64,000 bases of DNA from Glycomyces fuscus (GTDB lineage: Bacteria; Actinomycetota; Actinomycetes; Streptosporangiales; Streptosporangiaceae), in NCBI GenBank assembly GCA_002529455.1, contig NYMS01000053.1, positions 1 to 64,000 of the forward strand, in the 5' to 3' direction. The translations under genes and the position numbers were made by a program. The notes beneath the pieces were generated by a model, which saw only the letters and a program-made list of their open reading frames with translations, was not told the origin of the DNA and made no database searches. Shown piece by piece: positions 60,356-64,000 of the stretch (positions within the stretch are counted from its first letter, which is position 1; every line of letters begins with the position of its first letter).

Positions 60356-60774
60356 GCGACGCTCAGAGCGGCCTCCCTGACGCGCTGGGCAGCGTCCGTC
60401 GTGTCCTGCTTGACCTCACACTCCCAGATGCGAAGGACCCGCCAGCCGGCCTCCTCCAGTTGGGCGGTGTTTCGCTGGTCCCTTGCCCGGTTGGCGTCGA
60501 TCTTGTCCTCCCATCTCGACGCGTTCGGTCCCCGGAACCGTCTGGGTGAGTGACTGGGGCAACCATGCCAGTAGCATCCGTCGACGAACACGGCGAGTTT
60601 CCATCTGGGCAGTACGAAGTCGGGCGTGCAGCGTCCGATGCGCCTGTGCAGCCTGAACCTGAGTCCCTGTGCGTGTACAGCACGCCTGAGGGCGACTTCT
60701 GGGGCCGTGTTACGGGTTCGACGCCCTCGAAGATGAGCTCCACGCTCTGTGGAGATCCACCCGGTGTCCGTCAT
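60337..60774 (-). CDS. vsr: Very short patch repair endonuclease (Vsr)
   Basis: 145 residues from ATG at 60774 with GGAGAA upstream. Vsr features: ERGAHLRGRRTRNTAPE at the start, GLRFRLHRRIGRCTPDFVLP with the catalytic Asp, and LAVFVDGCYWHGCPSHS (zinc-site Cys/His residues). It ends with RNTAQLEEAGWRVLRIWE. Vsr nicks next to T:G mismatches made by deamination of 5-methylcytosine at Dcm sites. It is encoded convergently to the methyltransferase, overlapping it by 19 bases. Confidence 0.95.
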   Translation of the reverse strand: MTDTGWISTERGAHLRGRRTRNTAPEVALRRAVHAQGLRFRLHRRIGRCTPDFVLPRWKLAVFVDGCYWHGCPSHSPRRFRGPNASRWEDKIDANRARDQRNTAQLEEAGWRVLRIWECEVKQDTTDAAQRVREAALSVAHQRRC

Positions 60775-60776
60775 GA

Positions 60777-60959
60777 ATCCATTCTCCCCACTCCTGGCTG
60801 CCGGACGCCAACCGCCGCCTGCACGCGGCCCTGCTCGAACGCGGCGCGGCGCCGGGCCGCGATCCGGGGTTCGCGGTGTTCGAGGAGTGCAACGGCTGCC
60901 ACGACCGGGCCTGCTGGCGGACCGGGCTGGCGTTCGTGTCCGCCGACTGGGAGCACTGA
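60777..60959 (+). pseudogene. 3' end of a truncated host gene
   Basis: After an in-frame stop at 60774 the frame reads WLPDANRRLHAALLERGAAP, then FAVFEECNGCHDRACWR and LAFVSADWEH before TGA. The composition returns here to host-like GC, and there is no ATG, GTG or ribosome site before residue about 31. The sequence has the character of a real C terminus (CNGCHDRAC). It is most simply explained by insertion of the defence island into this gene; its 5' half is not in the left flank that I could read. Confidence 0.6.
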
Positions 60960-61132
60960 CGGAGCACGGGCGGCATGGGATGTCCGGACCCGGGAAGTCG
61001 TGCCCGGGTCGCGCCCGTGCCAAGCCTTCGTCAATACTTCGTCCCGCTCACGGTGACACGAGGCGGTGTCCTGGTCGCGGGGCGTCCCCCCTGGCAGCCT
61101 CAGAGGCACCGTCGATGCTTTGGGGGACTGTT

Positions 61133-61417
61133 GTGGACATGCCCGTGGTGAACTCGTGCCAGGTGGACGCCTGCGCCTACAACACCGAACACACCTGCCA
61201 CGCGCTGGCCATCACCGTGGGGAACTCCACCCACGCCCAGTGCGACACCTTCTTCGGCGCTCGGGAGCAGGGGGGCGACCCCGCCAGCACCGGCCACGTC
61301 GGCGCCTGCAAGATGGCCGACTGCCAGCACAACGTTCACCTGGAGTGCCAGGCTCCGGGTATCTCCGTCGGCTTCGACCAGAAGCAGGCGGACTGCCTCA
61401 CCTACGCTCCCGCGTGA
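61133..61417 (+). CDS. DUF1540 protein with two Cys-rich repeats
   Basis: 94 residues from GTG at 61133 (five bases after GGGGGA); ATG at 61139 would shorten it by two. Two tandem copies of the domain are seen: CQVDACAYNTEHTCHALAI and CKMADCQHNVHLECQAPGI, each with C-x4-C-x7-C and a following Cys in the next strand. Probably metal-binding, of unknown function, and widespread in Gram-positives. Not known to be defence related. Confidence 0.93.
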   Translation: MDMPVVNSCQVDACAYNTEHTCHALAITVGNSTHAQCDTFFGAREQGGDPASTGHVGACKMADCQHNVHLECQAPGISVGFDQKQADCLTYAPA

Positions 61418-61489
61418 ACGGCGCCTGACACCACCCGCCCCGCCCCCCGCCCCGCCCCGCGCGGGGAGCGCTTCCCCGCCCTCGCCGTC

Positions 61490-61525
61490 CCACGCGGCCC
61501 CGTGTTCGCGCCCGGGGCCGCGTGG
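61490..61525. terminator. 13-bp hairpin between convergent genes
   Basis: CCACGCGGCCCCG and its complement flank ten bases, 73 bases after the DUF1540 stop and 30 before the 3' end of the convergent monooxygenase gene. Confidence 0.75.
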
Positions 61526-61554
61526 TGTTCCGCGGACCGGTGGATCCGGCGGGC

Positions 61555-62589
61555 TCAGACCCTCCGGCCCGCCTCCGCCGCCTCGCGGCGCAGCCGCTCC
61601 ACGACCAGCGCCGCGGGGTCGTCGGTGGCCGCACGGAACCCCTCTCCCGCCCACAGCGCCATCCCGCCGGGGTCCCCCGCCCGGGCGGCGGCCGCGCGCA
61701 GCGGTTTCGTCATGTGGTGGATCTCGGGGTAGGCGGAGGGCGTCTGCGGGTGCTCGGTGATGAACCGGTTGACCAGGCCCCGCGCCGGACGTCCGGTGAA
61801 GGCCCAGGTCACAGCTGTCTCGGTATACGCGGGGTCGGCCAGCGCGGCCTTGTGGACCGGGTTGGCACCGCTCTCGGGGCAGCGCAGGAACGCCGTGCCC
61901 AGCTGCGCGGCGGCGGCACCGGCGTCCAGTACCCCGGCCACGTCGGCCCCGGTCATGATCCCCCCGGCGGCGATCACCGGGACGTCCACCGCCTCGACCA
62001 CCTCCGCCAGCAGCTCCCGCAGCGGCAGGTCGCCGCCCGCCGCCGGGTCGAACGCGCCCCGGTGGCCCCCGGCCTCCGCGCCCTGCGCGCACACCCCGTC
62101 GGCTCCGCGCGCCACGGCCTCGCGCGCCTCCTCCGCCGTGGTCACGGTGACCACCGTGGCGCTGCCCGCCGCGCGCAGCCGTTCCAGGACGGCGGCGTCC
62201 GGGCATCCGAAGGTGAAGCTCACCACCGGCACGGCGGCCTCCGCCAGCAGGTCGGTCTTGGCCGCCCACGCGTCGTCGTCGTGCACCGGCGCGCCGACCG
62301 CCGTCCCGTACCGCTCGGCCTCGGGCTCCAGGCTGGGCCGGTAGGCCGCGGCCACGTCCGGACCGGAGGGCGGGCCCGGCACGAACACGTTCACGCCGAA
62401 CGCCTCGACCCCGGCGTCCCGTACCGCCCCGAGCTGGTCGGCCAGGGCGCCGGGGGCCAGGTACCCGGCCGCGAGGAAACCCGTTGCGCCCGCTCCCGCC
62501 ACGGCCGCCACCAGCGCGGGCGTGGCGGCTCCGCCCGCCATGGGCGCCTGCACGATCGGGCGCTCCCGCAGAAGATCCGCCAGTCCCAT
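61555..62589 (-). CDS. Nitronate monooxygenase family FMN enzyme
   Basis: 344 residues from ATG at 62589. It is a TIM barrel with PIVQAPMAGGAATPALVAAV at the start, FGVNVFVPG near 64, VSFTFGCPD near 122, GAEAGGHRGAF (FMN-phosphate loop with the His) near 170 and VPVIAAGGIMTG near 205. AAQLGTAFLRCPES completes the phosphate site. The family oxidises nitronates such as propionate-3-nitronate to the carbonyl and nitrite, and it also contains enoyl-ACP-reductase-like members. The gene is upstream of no obvious partner. Confidence 0.92.
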   Translation of the reverse strand: MGLADLLRERPIVQAPMAGGAATPALVAAVAGAGATGFLAAGYLAPGALADQLGAVRDAGVEAFGVNVFVPGPPSGPDVAAAYRPSLEPEAERYGTAVGAPVHDDDAWAAKTDLLAEAAVPVVSFTFGCPDAAVLERLRAAGSATVVTVTTAEEAREAVARGADGVCAQGAEAGGHRGAFDPAAGGDLPLRELLAEVVEAVDVPVIAAGGIMTGADVAGVLDAGAAAAQLGTAFLRCPESGANPVHKAALADPAYTETAVTWAFTGRPARGLVNRFITEHPQTPSAYPEIHHMTKPLRAAAARAGDPGGMALWAGEGFRAATDDPAALVVERLRREAAEAGRRV

Positions 62590-62945
62590 GTTCGCTCCCC
62601 CGTAGGTCCTCGGCCGGTCCGGCGCGGGCGCGGCGGCGTTCCCGCTCCCGACGGCTCCGGGTGGGGGCCGACCGGCCCGTGGGCCCGGTGGCCGGACCGC
62701 GCCCCCGTGTCCACGGGAATGCTACCGACGCGCCTTTCGCGGAGTCCGGCCGCACCCGCCCCGAAACGCGGGGGCGCCGTTTCGCGGCAATTCATGTGAC
62801 ATGGGACACGGCGGTTTTCCGGGGCGGCGGAAAAGGGGAGGGTATTTCCCGTTCGCCTCCCCTGGGGAAAGGTTCGTTCCGCCGGGGAGTTCCCTCCCTC
62901 CGGGAAATCCCTCCCTCCGGGGAGGGCGCGCGGACGGCGTGTTCG
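62590..62945 (-). other. Intergenic stretch, 356 bp
   Basis: No gene is seen. TTTTCCG/CGGAAAA (62815-62834) and CCCTCC/GGAGGG (62913-62926) are small inverted repeats; the latter, just past the MFS stop, could be a weak terminator. Runs of CCCTCC repeat around 62890-62920. Confidence 0.4.
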
Positions 62946-64000
62946 CTACCCTCCCGTCCCGCCCGCTCCACCCGCCCCGCCCGTGCCGTCCAGCTCCGAC
63001 TCGTCCGGGGAGCCCCCGTCCCCGGCGAACCGGACCGACTCCGGGAAGCGCCGGGACAGCAGGACGGTGGCCAGCGCCGCGGCCGTGCCGAACCCGACCA
63101 CCGCCGTCACCGTCCAGTCCAGCCCGACCAGTTCCCACAGCCACCCGAACGCCAGCACGGTCAGCATCCTGACCGCGTTGCCCACCATCCCCAGCATCGC
63201 GGCCATGGTGTTGCGGTTGGCGTCGGAGAACATCGTCTGCTGCCACACGTGCGACAGCACCACGGCCCACCCGAGCAGGAACTCCGCCGCCACCAGCCCC
63301 GCCACCAGCGGCACGGCCCCGTGCGCCGCCAGCACCAGGGGCAGGCCCGACGCCGCCGCGAAGACGGGCCCCCACACCTGGGGCCGGTCGCGTCCCGCGA
63401 ACCGCGAGCACGCCGAGCCCGCCGCCATGGCCGCCATCATCATCAGCAGCACCAGGCCGTTGAGCCGCACGTCCTCGCCGTGCTCGGCCGCGAGCATCGG
63501 CTGCCAGGAGAGCACGAGGGCGGCCAGCCCCGAGACCGACGCCGCCGACAGGGCCACCAGCGGAAGGAAACGCCTGCCCACCACCAGTACGGCCGACTCC
63601 CGGACGATGGCGGTGAGCGGACGCCCCCGCTGGCCGGGGGAGTGGGGAAAGCACAGCGGGGCCAGCACCGCCAGCGCCACCAGCACCGCGCCGCCGGCCA
63701 GTACCAGGGCGTCCGCGGGCAGCCAGGTGCCCGCCACCATCACCGAGGCCGCCCCCAGCACGGCGCCGCTGTTCCCCGCCACCTGGACGGAACGCACCGT
63801 CCGCGCGATCCGCGCCGGGCGGTCGCGTTCGCCGATCCGGTTGACCACGAGCGCGACCAGGGTCCCCGACTGCAGGTGGAAGCCGACCGCCCACAGGTAC
63901 ATGGCCGCGAGCGTCAGCGCGAGCCCGTCCGCGTACCCCATCAGCGCGAAGCCCGCCCCCCACACGGCCAGCCCCACCGCCAGCAGCCTGCGGTGGCCGT
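62946..64000 (-). CDS. MFS transporter, 5' part outside window
   Basis: About 351 residues of the C-terminal part are visible and the frame runs off the window end. About nine to ten hydrophobic helices are present (LAVWGAGFALMGYADG, LTLAAMYLWAVGFHLQSGTL, LLMMMAAMAAGSACSRFAG and others), with basic cytosolic turns such as RIGERDRPARIAR, where motif A-like R/G residues occur. The C-terminal tail is a disordered Gly-rich stretch. This resembles drug- or metabolite-efflux permeases. The substrate is unknown. Confidence 0.85.
   Translation of the reverse strand, partial: GHRRLLAVGLAVWGAGFALMGYADGLALTLAAMYLWAVGFHLQSGTLVALVVNRIGERDRPARIARTVRSVQVAGNSGAVLGAASVMVAGTWLPADALVLAGGAVLVALAVLAPLCFPHSPGQRGRPLTAIVRESAVLVVGRRFLPLVALSAASVSGLAALVLSWQPMLAAEHGEDVRLNGLVLLMMMAAMAAGSACSRFAGRDRPQVWGPVFAAASGLPLVLAAHGAVPLVAGLVAAEFLLGWAVVLSHVWQQTMFSDANRNTMAAMLGMVGNAVRMLTVLAFGWLWELVGLDWTVTAVVGFGTAAALATVLLSRRFPESVRFAGDGGSPDESELDGTGGAGGAGGTGG

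Noticed and set aside
1..64000. CRISPR arrays
   Set aside because: No series of regularly spaced short direct repeats was seen anywhere, and no cas gene.
1..64000. rRNA genes
   Set aside because: No conserved 16S, 23S or 5S segments were recognised; only one tRNA was found.

Overview
The window is very GC-rich chromosomal DNA with GTG starts, GTGA/ATGA gene overlaps and strongly G/C-biased third codon positions. This points to a filamentous actinomycete. The DUF397/XRE regulator pairs, F420-type oxidoreductase, type II PKS and NRPS fit Streptomyces/Nocardiopsis-like genera; Nocardiopsis is my guess, not a demonstrated identity.

Layout. 1-5718: the 3' end of an NRPS gene (A-T-E-C-A-T, no thioesterase). 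5847-8428: a compact locus with a 31-codon gene (7228-7323) and a YcaO gene, translationally linked and divergent from a SAM methyltransferase. I read it as a candidate RiPP pathway with an N-terminal core, and it is the best novelty candidate here. 8442-16326: housekeeping and accessory genes (formaldehyde dehydrogenase, tRNA-Thr, L7/L12-like protein, P-loop protein, DUF308 membrane protein with a divergent TetR and a 22-bp palindrome, ABC exporter pair, VOC protein). 16599-18021: an acetyltransferase gene bracketed by near-identical inverted repeats of about 230/262 bp, each carrying a ribosome-binding site, a short reading frame and a strong hairpin, and each placed upstream of the next outward gene. 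18110-24653: hydrolase, BCCT transporter, F5/8C-SUKH protein, secreted HNH nuclease. 24861-28203: a minimal type II polyketide operon (small coupled ORF, KS-alpha, KS-beta with an atypical Glu, ACP, aromatase/cyclase), closed by a terminator with a T-run.

28522-46517 is mixed: Cys-rich four-helix protein, LLM oxidoreductase, GNAT, FBP zinc-finger protein, DUF1918, a second ABC pair, a lipase-like hydrolase, a two-component system whose kinase has an extra C-terminal membrane/BamE-like part, an AbiEii-like nucleotidyltransferase fusion, TetR/SDR, and a penicillin acylase. 46750-49324 is a WhiJ/BldB-type regulatory cluster (anti-sigma-like ATPase, XRE-DUF5753, DUF397).

49440-60774 is an acquired defence island with visibly lower GC. 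Transposase scars lie on its left and a decapitated host gene on its right. It encodes a MORC/MutL-type GHKL ATPase, a Z1 helicase-like protein, a PD-(D/E)XK (DUF4420) protein, AIPR, a Dcm-type cytosine methyltransferase and a convergent Vsr endonuclease. The gene set matches the published MZA system and earlier predicted MORC restriction-modification systems. The methyltransferase carries a C-terminal extension ending in a perfect endonuclease-III-type [4Fe-4S] cysteine motif, suggesting modification and repair of its own deamination products in one locus. The window closes with a DUF1540 protein, a nitronate monooxygenase and a partial MFS transporter.
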